Below, one piece after another: positions 25,211-33,887 of a stretch of 64,000 bases of DNA (positions within the stretch are counted from its first letter, which is position 1; each line of letters begins with the position of its first letter). The position numbers and the translations under genes are program-made. Source of the DNA: Nonomuraea jiangxiensis (GTDB lineage: Bacteria > Actinomycetota > Actinomycetes > Streptosporangiales > Streptosporangiaceae); contig NZ_FNDJ01000019.1 of NCBI RefSeq assembly GCF_900099965.1, forward strand, positions 124,001-188,000, written 5' to 3'. Below the pieces are notes generated by a model that saw nothing but the letters and a program-made list of their open reading frames with translations, was not told where the DNA came from and made no database searches.

Positions 25211-26050
25211 TCATGTGCGCAGGGTGTCCCTCCACGGCGCGGCGCGCTGCTCAAGCCAGCGCATGGACTGGATGAGCCCCACGGACATGACGGCGAGGAG
25301 GATCAGGACCGCGTACAGCATCGGCGCGTCGAACTGGTCGCCGGCCCGGTCGAGGAGGAAGCCGAGCCCGCTGCCGCCGCCGCCGAGCAGCTCGCCGATC
25401 AGCATCCCGACGAGACCGCGGGCGATCCCCTGGTTCACGCCCGAGATCACGAACGGCAGCGTGAACGGAAATATGATCTTCGAGTACGTCTGCACGCGGC
25501 TGGTGCCGAACACCCGGCCGGCGCGCAGCAGCGAGGGATCGACCGTCTTCACACCGGCCATGCAGTTGACCATGATCGGGAACACCGCCGAGAGCACGAT
25601 GATGGTCAGCTGCATCGAGTTGTCGAACCCCATGATGAGGATCAGCAACGGGATCAGGGCGACCCGGGGCAACGACGCCATCGCCCACACATAGGGGCTC
25701 AGGATGAGGTCCGCGACCCTGCTCGCGCCCATCAGCAGCCCGACGGGGATGCCGATGACGATGGAGATGGCCAGCCCGATCAGGAAGTTCGACAGGCTGT
25801 GCCAGATCTCCGGCAGGATCGTGCCGTCGGCGAAGCCGTTGTACATCGCGGCGAACATCTCCGACGCCCTGGGGAAGAACAGCTCGTTGATCAGCCCGGC
25901 CCGCGCGATGAGCTCCCACAGCAGGAAGAAGACGGCCAGGTTGACGATGGTGACCGCGACGCCCTTCAACGACGCGTACCTGCTGACGGTGATCGTCTCG
26001 ACCTGCGCGGGGCTGCGCGTGCTCCGTTCGGCCGGCGCGACGTGCGTCAT
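25211..26050 (-). CDS. SsuC/TauC-type ABC permease
   Basis: A 279-residue inner-membrane protein with about six segments starting near residue 32 ([17 protein letters not shown]). The EAA-like cytoplasmic loop [20 protein letters not shown] contacts the ATPase, and the C-terminal stretch [20 protein letters not shown] is typical of the nitrate/sulfonate/taurine permeases. It pairs with the ATPase upstream (ATGA overlap) and the lipoprotein downstream. Confidence 0.9.
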   Translation of the reverse strand: MTHVAPAERSTRSPAQVETITVSRYASLKGVAVTIVNLAVFFLLWELIARAGLINELFFPRASEMFAAMYNGFADGTILPEIWHSLSNFLIGLAISIVIGIPVGLLMGASRVADLILSPYVWAMASLPRVALIPLLILIMGFDNSMQLTIIVLSAVFPIMVNCMAGVKTVDPSLLRAGRVFGTSRVQTYSKIIFPFTLPFVISGVNQGIARGLVGMLIGELLGGGGSGLGFLLDRAGDQFDAPMLYAVLILLAVMSVGLIQSMRWLEQRAAPWRDTLRT

Positions 26051-26937
26051 GCGGTCTCACCTTCCTGACGTGCGACGGACCCCCACTTGGCGCCGAGCGC
26101 CTCGTCCGAGAGAAGCTTCCAGAGGTGGCTGCGGATCTCGCCGAACCTGGCCGACCGCTTGATGTCGTTGCGCTCGTCGAACCGGGGGCGCGGCAGGTCG
26201 ATGTCGATGATCTCCCTGATCGTCCCGGGGCGGCTGGACACCACGACGATGCGGTCGCCGAGCGTGATGGCCTCGTCGATCGAGTGGGTGATGAACACGA
26301 CGGTCTGCCGGGTCTCGGCGATGATCTTCTCCAGCTCGGCCTGCATGGCCTCCCGCGTCATCGCGTCCACGGCCCCGAACGGCTCGTCCATCAGCAGGAT
26401 CTCGGGCTCGCCGACGAGGGCCCTGGCGATACCGACCCGCTGACGCATGCCGCCGGAGAGCTCGTGCGGGTAGGACTTCTCGAAGCCGGCCAGCCCCACC
26501 AGCTGCAGGGCGTTCGCGATCCGGGCCCGCCGTTCCGGCTTGGGGACGTGTCCCCGCCGGTTCTCGATCGCGAACTCCACGTTGCGCTCGACCGTTCGCC
26601 ACGGCAGCAGGGCGTAGTCCTGGAACACCATCGCGCGGTCGGCCCCTGGGCCGTCGACCGGCACGCCGCGTACCTTGACCACGCCGGAGAGGGGTTTGAC
26701 GAATCCGGCGATCATGTTGATCAACGTGGTCTTGCCACATCCGGACGGGCCGACGATGGCCAGGAACTCGCCCTGCGTCACCTTGAGGGAGATGTCGCGG
26801 AGTGCGATCAGGCGGGTGCGCTCGCGCTGGTTGTCGTATCCCGCGTTGACCTCGGCCACCTCGATGAGCGTTGATCCGGCGGTATTCGCGTGCTCCTTGG
26901 CCGGACGATCGGTTTCATGCGACCCGACGTGCACCAT
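26047..26937 (-). CDS. SsuB/TauB-type ABC ATP-binding protein
   Basis: A 296-residue ATPase. Walker [11 protein letters not shown] (~63-72), Q-loop [13 protein letters not shown], signature [15 protein letters not shown], Walker [13 protein letters not shown] and H-loop FITHSIDEA are intact. AAGGAG sits five bases before ATG 26937. As first gene of the importer operon it follows a LacI-type operator 73 bases upstream. The class transports nitrate, taurine, sulfonates or aromatic acids; the exact substrate is not evident. Confidence 0.92.
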   Translation of the reverse strand: MVHVGSHETDRPAKEHANTAGSTLIEVAEVNAGYDNQRERTRLIALRDISLKVTQGEFLAIVGPSGCGKTTLINMIAGFVKPLSGVVKVRGVPVDGPGADRAMVFQDYALLPWRTVERNVEFAIENRRGHVPKPERRARIANALQLVGLAGFEKSYPHELSGGMRQRVGIARALVGEPEILLMDEPFGAVDAMTREAMQAELEKIIAETRQTVVFITHSIDEAITLGDRIVVVSSRPGTIREIIDIDLPRPRFDERNDIKRSARFGEIRSHLWKLLSDEALGAKWGSVARQEGETA

Positions 26938-27010
26938 TTCAGCTCCTTGCCCAGCCGGTGCATGGCGCTTGCGTGCCGATGCGCGAGCGGACTGTGACGC
27001 GATTCACACT

Positions 27011-27022
27011 GCAATCGTTTGC
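27011..27022. promoter_or_regulatory. LacI-type operator GCAATCGTTTGC upstream of the ABC operon
   Basis: Same class as the sites at 20516, 21647 and 27124, with one asymmetric base. It lies in the 211-bp gap between the divergent ABC operon and the lacI-type gene, on the ABC side. Confidence 0.7.
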
Positions 27023-27123
27023 GGAAACGTACCTAAATATGACGGCGGCGTCAATGACTTCTCACGCGGCTTCGCCCGTCGCGGTGCGCCGGAGCTTCGC
27101 CTGGTCCGGCGTTCGATAGGGGA

Positions 27124-27134
27124 CAATCGATTGC
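27124..27134. promoter_or_regulatory. LacI-type operator CAATCGATTGC upstream of the lacI-type gene
   Basis: The fourth member of the operator set, 14 bases before the start of the LacI regulator. It has A in place of the first G of the consensus. It fits negative autoregulation. Confidence 0.7.
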
Positions 27135-27148
27135 TGTACTCTGGCGTG

Positions 27149-28222
27149 ATGCCTCCTCCGCCGCCCGGCACCGAGCCCGGCCCGCGCACCGCGTCCGTGG
27201 CGCGGCGGCCGACCCTCAAGGACGTGGCCGGCGAGGCCGGCGTGCACCCGGCGACCGCCTCCAGGGCGCTGAACCCCGGAACGCGGCACCTGGTCAACGA
27301 CGAGACGGCCCAGCGGGTGCTCCAGGTCGCGGACACGCTCGGCTACCAGCCCAACCCCATCGCCCGCAGCCTCAAGACGGCGCGTTCTGCGAGCATCGGC
27401 CTGGTCATCCCCGACCTCACCAACCCCCTGTTCCCGCCGATCGTCAGAGGCATCGAGGACGTGCTCGGCGGCGTCGGCTACAACGCCTGGATCGTCAACA
27501 CCGACAACGACCCCGCCCGCGAGACGGCCGCCGTCGAGTCACTCCGCAGCCGGAGCGTCGAAGGCTTCGTCTTCGCGACGGGGCGCCTGCACCACCCGTT
27601 CATCGAGCGACTGGCCGCCGGCGGCACCCCCACCGTCCTGGTGAACCGCAGGCTCGCGGTGTCCGACATCCCCTCGGTCACGGGCGACGACGCCGGCGGC
27701 GTGGCGATCGCGATGCGCCACCTCGTCGACCTCGGGCACCGCCGGATCGTCCATCTCGCCGGCCCCCAGGACCTGTCCACCGGGGTCAACCGGCTGCGTG
27801 CCTTCCGGCAGGCCCTGGAGGACCACGGGCTGGAGGACTCCCCGGCGCGGCTGAAGCTCTGCTCCGCGTGGGCCGAGAGCGCCGGCGCGAAGGCGGTCAC
27901 CGAGCTCCTCGACGACGGGGTGGAGTTCACCGCCGTCCTCGCGGGCAACGATCTGCTCGCGCTCGGCTGCTACGACGCCCTGGCCGGGCGCGGGCTGTCG
28001 TGCCCGGGTGACGTCTCGGTCGTCGGGTTCAACGACATGCCGTTCGTCGACAAGCTGAGCCCTCCGCTCACGACGGTGCGCATCCCGCACTACGAGCTCG
28101 GGGCCGAGGCCGCGCACCTGCTGCTGGAGCGGCTGCGGGCCCCGGACCGGACGACCCGGTCCATCCTGCTGCCGCTCACGCTGGTCGACCGCCAGTCCAC
28201 GGCCCCGCCCCGCCTGCTCTGA
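27149..28222 (+). CDS. LacI-family transcriptional regulator
   Basis: A 357-residue repressor. The N-terminal HTH (~23-45) reads TLKDVAGEAGVHPATASRAL, followed by the hinge helix NPIARSLKTARSASIGLVIP and a periplasmic-binding-like effector domain (~75-350) with FVFATGRLHHPF, HLVDLGHRRIVHLAG and SVVGFNDMPFVDKLSPPLTT. The start is ATG 27149 (a GTG directly before it is an alternative). It lies next to four GCAATCGnTTGC sites upstream of itself, the ABC operon, the hydrolase/M24 pair and the dehydrogenase, so it is the probable regulator of this whole catabolic locus. Inducer unknown. Confidence 0.9.
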   Translation: MPPPPPGTEPGPRTASVARRPTLKDVAGEAGVHPATASRALNPGTRHLVNDETAQRVLQVADTLGYQPNPIARSLKTARSASIGLVIPDLTNPLFPPIVRGIEDVLGGVGYNAWIVNTDNDPARETAAVESLRSRSVEGFVFATGRLHHPFIERLAAGGTPTVLVNRRLAVSDIPSVTGDDAGGVAIAMRHLVDLGHRRIVHLAGPQDLSTGVNRLRAFRQALEDHGLEDSPARLKLCSAWAESAGAKAVTELLDDGVEFTAVLAGNDLLALGCYDALAGRGLSCPGDVSVVGFNDMPFVDKLSPPLTTVRIPHYELGAEAAHLLLERLRAPDRTTRSILLPLTLVDRQSTAPPRLL

Positions 28223-28258
28223 TCCTGGCGGGTGGCTCGCCTCGCGCTGACGGCGCGG

Positions 28259-29206
28259 TCAGGGGTGGTCGGGGGTGGCGTGGTCCTCGTCGAAGATGTC
28301 GCCGGCCGAGATCACGATGCGGGGGTCCGGGACGCCGACGACGTCATGGTCCTTGTTGTCGTAGTCGAAGAGGCTGAGCACGTGGCGCATGGCCTCCAGC
28401 CGGGCGCGCTTCTTGTCGTTGCTCTTGATGACGGTCCACGGCGCGGACTCGGTGTCGGTGTGCAGGAACATGTCCTCCTTCGCCCGGGTGTACTCGTCCC
28501 ACTTGCTCAGCGAGGCCAGGTCCATCGGGGACAACTTCCACTGCCGTACGGGATCGACCTGGCGGATGATGAACCGGGTGCGCTGCTCGGCACGCGAGAC
28601 CGAGAACCAGAGCTTGACCAGGTGCAGACCCGATTCCACCAGCAGGTTCTCGAAGCGGGGCGCCTGCCCGATGAACTCCTGGTATTCCGCCTCGGTGCAG
28701 AAGCCCATGACCCGCTCCACCCCGGCCCGGTTGTACCAGGAGCGGTCGAACAGCACCATCTCCCCGTTGGCCGGCAGGTGGGCGATGTAACGCTGGAAAT
28801 ACCACTGGCCGCGCTCGCGCTCGCTCGGCTTCTCCAGCGCCACCACCGTCGCCCCGCGCGGGTTGAGGTGCTCCATGAAACGCTTGATCGTGCCGCCCTT
28901 GCCCGCCGCGTCCCGGCCCTCGAACAGCACCACCAGCCGGCGGCGGGTGTCCTTGATCCAATATTGCAGCTTCAGCAGTTCGATCTGCAGCAGTCGCTTG
29001 TCACGCTCGTACTCGTCGCGGGGCAGGCGTGAGTCGTACGGGTAGTGCTGGCGCCAGGTGTCGACCGGGTGGCCGTCGGCGCGCATGAGCACCGGATCGT
29101 CGTCGTCACGGTCGTCCACCCACAGTCCTGGGGTGATGTCGAGCAACTGGCTGTGCTGGGCGGCCTCTGGATCGAGCAAAACCGGCTTAACCTGAGAGCT
29201 GGTCAT
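28259..29206 (-). CDS. ppk2: Polyphosphate kinase 2
   Basis: A 315-residue PPK2. The P-loop is VLFEGRDAAGKGGTIKRF (~94-110) and the Walker B/lid region VLFDRSWYNRAGVERVMGF follows near 150; WKLSPMDLASLSKWDEYT is also a family mark. PPK2 enzymes use polyphosphate to phosphorylate nucleoside mono- or diphosphates or run the reverse. A long N-terminal extension (~60 residues) precedes the core. ATG 29206 overlaps the old reading-frame end of the PiT-associated small gene (ATGA), so it was probably translated as part of a PiT-PPK2 operon. Confidence 0.92.
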   Translation of the reverse strand: MTSSQVKPVLLDPEAAQHSQLLDITPGLWVDDRDDDDPVLMRADGHPVDTWRQHYPYDSRLPRDEYERDKRLLQIELLKLQYWIKDTRRRLVVLFEGRDAAGKGGTIKRFMEHLNPRGATVVALEKPSERERGQWYFQRYIAHLPANGEMVLFDRSWYNRAGVERVMGFCTEAEYQEFIGQAPRFENLLVESGLHLVKLWFSVSRAEQRTRFIIRQVDPVRQWKLSPMDLASLSKWDEYTRAKEDMFLHTDTESAPWTVIKSNDKKRARLEAMRHVLSLFDYDNKDHDVVGVPDPRIVISAGDIFDEDHATPDHP

Positions 29207-29390
29207 TTATCCAGCATGACGTACAGGCCCAGAGCGATCCCACCGGCCACCAACCGGAAGCACAGACCCGCGCCCGCGCGCTCCCGCTGGCCAGGCCCAC
29301 CAGGGCCAAGGCCGCCGCCAGGCCCACCCCCGCGACCAGTGCGGCGACCAGCGCCTTCCACAGGGCGTCGAGATCGAGGTATTCCCCCAT
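29203..29390 (-). pseudogene. Frameshifted small membrane protein once paired with PiT
   Basis: ATG 29390 opens MGEYLDLDALWKALVAALVA and a hydrophobic helix, but the frame then reads into unrelated sequence. A neighbouring frame finishes with LVAGGIALGLYVMLDK, the expected second helix, and stops at 29203 overlapping the PPK2 ATG. A single indel near 29270 would explain this. Small two-helix proteins of this kind accompany actinobacterial PiT genes; the copy looks broken unless the shift is a sequence error. Confidence 0.6.
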
Positions 29391-29995
29391 CGCCCGCCTC
29401 CTTCACGAGGACCGGGCGGAGGACAGCCCGCTCCACTCGTCGTTGACGTTGTCCGCGTGCACCGGCGGCGGGCAGCGTGATCAGCCAGGCGGCGGCCATC
29501 CTGCCCGCCACCGCCCAGCGGACCTCGGCCAGTCGCTTGCCCAGCCTGGATCCGATCACCTGCGTGGTCGCCAGCGGGTAGCCGAAATGGGACGACGCGA
29601 AGATCACGGCGGCCGAGGAGCTCTCCGCTGCGTAACCCTGCGGGGTCGTCGATGACGCCCATGGTCTTCCGCGCGTCGTTGTGCCGTGCGCCAGCGACAC
29701 CAGCGACGCCGACCCGATCTGCCCGTGCCGGAAGGCCCACCGGCGCAGCCGCTCCGGCACCGAGCGGCTCAGTACGTAGACCAGGTACGTGCACAGCGTG
29801 GCCACCCCGATGGCAGCCAAGGGCGCGAGCAGCGCCGGGACGAGCACCCTGCCCACGATCGCGCCCCCCTTGATCGCCGAGGCGCCGGTCGCGAGCGAGG
29901 TCGCCAGGGCGTTCGCGGTGTCGTGGAACCCGTTGGTGAAGTCGAAGGCCGGCGCGGTGGCCACGACGACGGCCACGGCTGATCGCGCGGCGACC
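29391..29995 (-). pseudogene. Decayed PiT-family inorganic phosphate transporter
   Basis: The hallmark FDFTNGFHDTANALATSLAT is present in one minus-strand frame, but the protein then jumps to GRVLVPALLAPLAAIGVAT, skipping ~130 residues including the SSSHALIGG signature. At SLAHGT the frame breaks: NDARKTMGVI continues in another frame, after which ~25 residues are missing before PQGYAAESSSAAVIFASSHF and WAVAGRMAAAWLITLPAAG return in the first frame. At least two deletions and two frameshifts mean no transporter is made. It lies between the CYTH-CHAD gene and the small membrane pseudogene plus PPK2. Confidence 0.82.
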
Positions 29996-30098
29996 TGGCG
30001 TTCCGTAAAGTTCGGGTCGTCGCTCTGTCGCTGTTTGGGCCGGCCGTGCGGGGTAGTGGAGTCGTTTCGCCTGTTATGCGTCGTACAGGAGAAGCGAT

Positions 30099-31625
30099 AT
30101 GGCACAGCACACCGAGATCGAGCGTAAATACGAGATCGACGACGGCGCGGCGATCGTGATCGAGAGCTTCGCCGGCCCCGACGGCCCGATCGTCGCGGAC
30201 GAGCCCCGCACCTGGCGGCTGGTGGCCGACTACGTCGACACCCCGGGGCTGGCCCTGGCCGCGCACGGCATCACGTTGCGCCGCCGTGACGGCGGCGAGG
30301 ACGCCGGATGGCATCTGAAGCTGCCCACCGCCAAGGACACCCGGCAGGAGGTGCACGAGCCGCTGGGCGTGGGCGTCCACCATGTGCCCGCCCGGCTGGC
30401 CGCGCTCGTCGCCGCGCACGTCCGCGGTCAGGAGCTGGTGCCCGTGGCCACCGTGGAGACCACCCGTACGACCCGCCGGCTGCGCGACCGCGACGGCCAG
30501 GTCGTCGCCGAGATAGCCGACGACGTGGTGGTCGGCCACCGGCTGGACGATCACGCGGAGCGGTCGGCCTCCTGGCACGAGGTGGAGATCGAGCTCGTCA
30601 ACGGCTCCCCGGAGCTGCTGGAGTCGCTGGATCCGGTGCTGCGCCAGGCCGGCGCCGTGCCCGCCGCCGCCTCCTCCAAGCTGCGGCGCGTCCTGGGGGA
30701 CGACCTCGCCGCACGGCCGCGCCGTACCCCCGGGCGTACGGCGGGTGAGGCCCTCATCGCCTACCTGCGGCGGCAACGTGACCGGCTGCTCACCTACGAC
30801 CCGCTGGTACGCCTCGCCGACCATGACGACGACTCGGTGCACAAGATGCGGGTGGCCGTACGCCGCATGCGCAGCCTCCTGCGCACCCACGCCCGCCTCC
30901 TGGACCGTGCCCAGGCCCGAGCGCTGGACGCCGAGCTGAAATGGCTGGCCGACACGCTCGGGGACGTACGCGATCTGGAGGTGCTCACCGCCCGCTTCGA
31001 CCGGCGGCTCGCCGACCGGCCGGCCGGGCTCACCCGTGGTGACGCCCCGCGATGGCCGGGGCAACTGGCGACCCGGGAACGCGAGGCCAGGCGGAGGCTG
31101 AAGGACGCGCTGTCCACGCCGCGCTATTTCGCCCTGCTGGCCCGGCTCGACGACTTCCTCGCCGACCCCCCGTTCACCGCCCGGGCTGGCAGGAAGGCCC
31201 GGCGCCTGTCGCCGCGCCTGGTGGTCAAGAGCTGGTGCAAGGTCCTGGACAAGTACGCCCGGGCCGAGCGGCTGCCCACGGGCACGGAACGCGAGCACGC
31301 CCTCCACTCCACCCGCAAGGCCGCCAAACGCGCCCGCTACACCGCCGAGGCCGCCACTCCCGCGCTCGGCAAGCCCGCCGCCAAGCTCGCCAGGCGCGCC
31401 GAGGACCTCCAGGAGGCGCTCGGCCGCTACCAGGACGCGATCGTCGCCCAGCGGCAGCTCACCGAGATCGCCGAGCGGCCGGGCCCCTCCCCCGACGACG
31501 CCTTCACCCTCGGCCTCCTCCTGGGCACCGAACGCGGCGAAGCCGCCGACGCCCTGCGCGACCTGCCGCCCGCCCGCAGGCACGCGGCCAGAACCGCCAA
31601 ACAACTACGCGCCCTGAAACGCTGA
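30099..31625 (+). CDS. CYTH and CHAD domain protein
   Basis: A 508-residue soluble protein. The N-terminal CYTH tunnel domain (~1-195) begins with the ExExK motif EIERKYE and holds ITLRRRDGGEDAGWHLKLP; CYTH domains hydrolyse or bind triphosphates. The C-terminal CHAD domain (~215-508) is helical and rich in conserved His/Arg/Lys (VHKMRVAVRRMRSLLRTH, LHSTRKAAKRARYTAEA), the known polyphosphate-binding module. With PPK2 and the PiT remnant it marks a phosphate/polyphosphate locus. The start ATG 30099 is preceded by AGGAGAAG. Confidence 0.92.
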   Translation: MAQHTEIERKYEIDDGAAIVIESFAGPDGPIVADEPRTWRLVADYVDTPGLALAAHGITLRRRDGGEDAGWHLKLPTAKDTRQEVHEPLGVGVHHVPARLAALVAAHVRGQELVPVATVETTRTTRRLRDRDGQVVAEIADDVVVGHRLDDHAERSASWHEVEIELVNGSPELLESLDPVLRQAGAVPAAASSKLRRVLGDDLAARPRRTPGRTAGEALIAYLRRQRDRLLTYDPLVRLADHDDDSVHKMRVAVRRMRSLLRTHARLLDRAQARALDAELKWLADTLGDVRDLEVLTARFDRRLADRPAGLTRGDAPRWPGQLATREREARRRLKDALSTPRYFALLARLDDFLADPPFTARAGRKARRLSPRLVVKSWCKVLDKYARAERLPTGTEREHALHSTRKAAKRARYTAEAATPALGKPAAKLARRAEDLQEALGRYQDAIVAQRQLTEIAERPGPSPDDAFTLGLLLGTERGEAADALRDLPPARRHAARTAKQLRALKR

Positions 31626-31746
31626 ACCCTCGGCAGGTGACGGGGCAGGACGCCCGGTTTGTCGTGCGTGAGCCGGGAGCATCATGGGGGAACCGCGAGC
31701 CTCGTGCGTGAGCCGCGAGCCGGAGGGTGCGAAATAGACTGCGGCG

Positions 31747-32430
31747 GTGAACGCGTACCGGGTGCTCGTCGTGGACGACGACGAGGCGATCCTGCGCTCG
31801 CTGCGGCGGGGGCTGCGGCTGGAGGGGTTCGACGTGGACGTCGCCGACTCGGGCCGGCAGGCGCTGCGGCGGGCGGGCGACCACACCGACGCGATCATCC
31901 TCGACGTGTCCATGCCGGAGATCTCGGGCATCGAGGTGTGCAGCCGATTACGCGGGGCGGGGTCCCAGGTGCCGTTGCTCATGTTGTCGGCCATGGACGA
32001 GGTCGACGACAGGAAGGCCGGTCTGGCGGCGGGCGCCGACGACTACGTGGTCAAGCCGTTCGACCTGGGCGAGCTGGTGTTGCGCCTGCGCGCCCTGTTA
32101 CGCCGCGCCGGCCGGGCTCCGGGCACGGCGGTGGTGGTGGGACCGCTCGCCGTCGAGCCGGACGCGCGGCGCGTCACGGTGAACGGCCGCCGGGTGGAGG
32201 TGACGCGGCGCGAGTTCGACCTGCTGGAGGTGCTGGCGCGTAACGCCGGGATCGTGCTGTCCCGGCAGGTGCTGCTGGAACGGGTCTGGGGCTACGACTT
32301 CGAGGTGACCGGCAACGCGGTGGACACGTTCGTCGGCTACCTGCGGCGCAAGCTGGAGGCGGCGGGCGAGCCCCGCCTGCTGCACACCGTGCGCGGGGTG
32401 GGCTTCGTCCTGCGCGAGCCAAGCCCGTGA
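31747..32430 (+). CDS. OmpR/PrrA-type response regulator
   Basis: A 227-residue regulator. The receiver domain (~4-118) has the acidic pocket VVDDDEA, phospho-acceptor Asp53 in IILDVSMPEISG, and the switch Lys in YVVKPFDLGEL. The winged-helix output domain (~130-225) shows VEVTRREFDLLEVLARN and VDTFVGYLRRKLE, typical of OmpR/PhoB. GTG 31747 follows a weak ribosome site. It overlaps the sensor kinase start (GTGA), so the two form a two-component system similar to MprAB/PrrAB; stimulus unknown. Confidence 0.92.
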   Translation: MNAYRVLVVDDDEAILRSLRRGLRLEGFDVDVADSGRQALRRAGDHTDAIILDVSMPEISGIEVCSRLRGAGSQVPLLMLSAMDEVDDRKAGLAAGADDYVVKPFDLGELVLRLRALLRRAGRAPGTAVVVGPLAVEPDARRVTVNGRRVEVTRREFDLLEVLARNAGIVLSRQVLLERVWGYDFEVTGNAVDTFVGYLRRKLEAAGEPRLLHTVRGVGFVLREPSP

Positions 32431-33842
32431 GGCTCTCCACCCGGTTCGCGCTCTGCCTGGCCGTCGCCCTCCCGCTCCTGGTAGCCCTGGCCGGGCTGGT
32501 CGTGGTCGGCCTGGTCTCGCACGACCTGCGGGAGGAACGCGACGACCAGCTGGCGACGCGGCTACGGGCGCTGGCCCCGATGGCCACCTCCTACGCGTGG
32601 CGGACCCGGGTGCTGCCCGCCGTCCCTCCCGACTTCCTCCAGCAGCGCCTGGCCACGGCCGCCGGCTCGGGCGGTGTCTGCGTGGCGGCGAACGGCGGCA
32701 GGCTGCTGGTCGTCGGGGAGGTGCCGGACACGCTGCCCGCGGGGGACGGGCCCGGGGACCATGCCGAGGGAACGCGGCGCTGGCGGTTCGTGGCCGCGGA
32801 CCTGGGGCGTCAGGAAGGCACGCGGCTGATCCTCTTCGAGCCGGAGGAGCGCCTCACCGAACAGATCGCGCTGCTGAGCGAGCGGCTGGTGCTGGTCACA
32901 CTGGTCGCGGCCGCCGTGGGCGCGGTCGCCGGGCTGGCACTCGGCGGGTTCGCGGTGCGCCCGCTGGCCAGGCTCGGCAGGCAGGCCCGTACGATCGGCA
33001 CGCCCGCGGGGACCCGGCTGGCCACCACGTCCGGCGTCGCCGAGATCGACGAGCTGGCCGGCCTCCTCAACGACCTCCTGGACAGGCGTGACGCGGCGGT
33101 GACCCGCACCGGCGAGGCCCTGGAGACCGCGCGGGCCTTCGCCTCCACCGCCGCCCACGAGCTGCGCACCCCGCTCACCAGCATGGGCACGAACCTCGCC
33201 CTCCTCGACCACTCCGAGCTCGACCCCGCGGACCGCGCCGACGTCATCGCCGACCTGACCGCCGAGCACGGCCGCATCCTGCGCCTGATCACGATGCTGC
33301 GCCAGCTCGCCCGCGGCGAACTGCTCGATCCCGCCGCCTTCGCCGGGACGGACCTGACCGAGATCGTCAACGACGCGGCCGAGGACGCGCGGCGGCGCCA
33401 CCCGCACGCCACGATCACCGTCCGGCCGGCGCGGGACGTGCGGGTGCACGGCTGGGCCGAGGGGCTGCGCATGATCGTCGACAACCTCCTCGACAACGCC
33501 GCCATCCACGGCACCGACGAGTCCGGCCACGCCACGATCACCGTCACCATCGGCACGGACGGGACAGGGCGCGCAGGGGCCGCGGAGGTCGTGCTCGCCG
33601 TCGAGGACGCGGGGCCCGGTATACCGGCCGAGGACCAGGACGTGGTGTTCGACCGGTTCCGGCGCCGCCGGGGCAGCCCCGGCTCGGGGCTCGGCCTGAC
33701 GCTGGTCCGGCAGCAGGCGGTGCTCCACGGCGGCACCGCCACCTTGACCGCCTCCCCCGACGGCCCGGGCACGCGCGCCGAAGTACGCCTCCCTGCCACC
33801 GACCGGCGACCGGCGGAACCCGTACGGTCCTGGCTGGAATAG
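32427..33842 (+). CDS. Membrane sensor histidine kinase
   Basis: A 471-residue kinase. Membrane helices at ~7-29 and ~151-175 flank an extracytoplasmic sensor of ~120 residues with a YAWRTRVLPAVPPDF segment. HAMP follows (~175-230), then the H-box FASTAAHELRTPLTS with His244, N-box DNLLDNAAIHG, and G-boxes EDAGPGIP and GSGLGLTLVRQQA. All catalytic parts are intact. Its cognate regulator is the gene before it. A downstream secreted protein (33888) could be a target but shows no shared motif. Confidence 0.9.
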   Translation: MRLSTRFALCLAVALPLLVALAGLVVVGLVSHDLREERDDQLATRLRALAPMATSYAWRTRVLPAVPPDFLQQRLATAAGSGGVCVAANGGRLLVVGEVPDTLPAGDGPGDHAEGTRRWRFVAADLGRQEGTRLILFEPEERLTEQIALLSERLVLVTLVAAAVGAVAGLALGGFAVRPLARLGRQARTIGTPAGTRLATTSGVAEIDELAGLLNDLLDRRDAAVTRTGEALETARAFASTAAHELRTPLTSMGTNLALLDHSELDPADRADVIADLTAEHGRILRLITMLRQLARGELLDPAAFAGTDLTEIVNDAAEDARRRHPHATITVRPARDVRVHGWAEGLRMIVDNLLDNAAIHGTDESGHATITVTIGTDGTGRAGAAEVVLAVEDAGPGIPAEDQDVVFDRFRRRRGSPGSGLGLTLVRQQAVLHGGTATLTASPDGPGTRAEVRLPATDRRPAEPVRSWLE

Positions 33843-33887
33843 CGTTCTGCCAGAGATCTGCCAAGAAGCGTCGTCACCATGCCGGGC

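Noticed and set aside
29203-30098. Treating the PiT region as a functional 300-residue transporter
   Set aside because: The long frame contains only parts of PiT with ~130 residues missing and frame changes at SLAHGT; a working transporter is unlikely.
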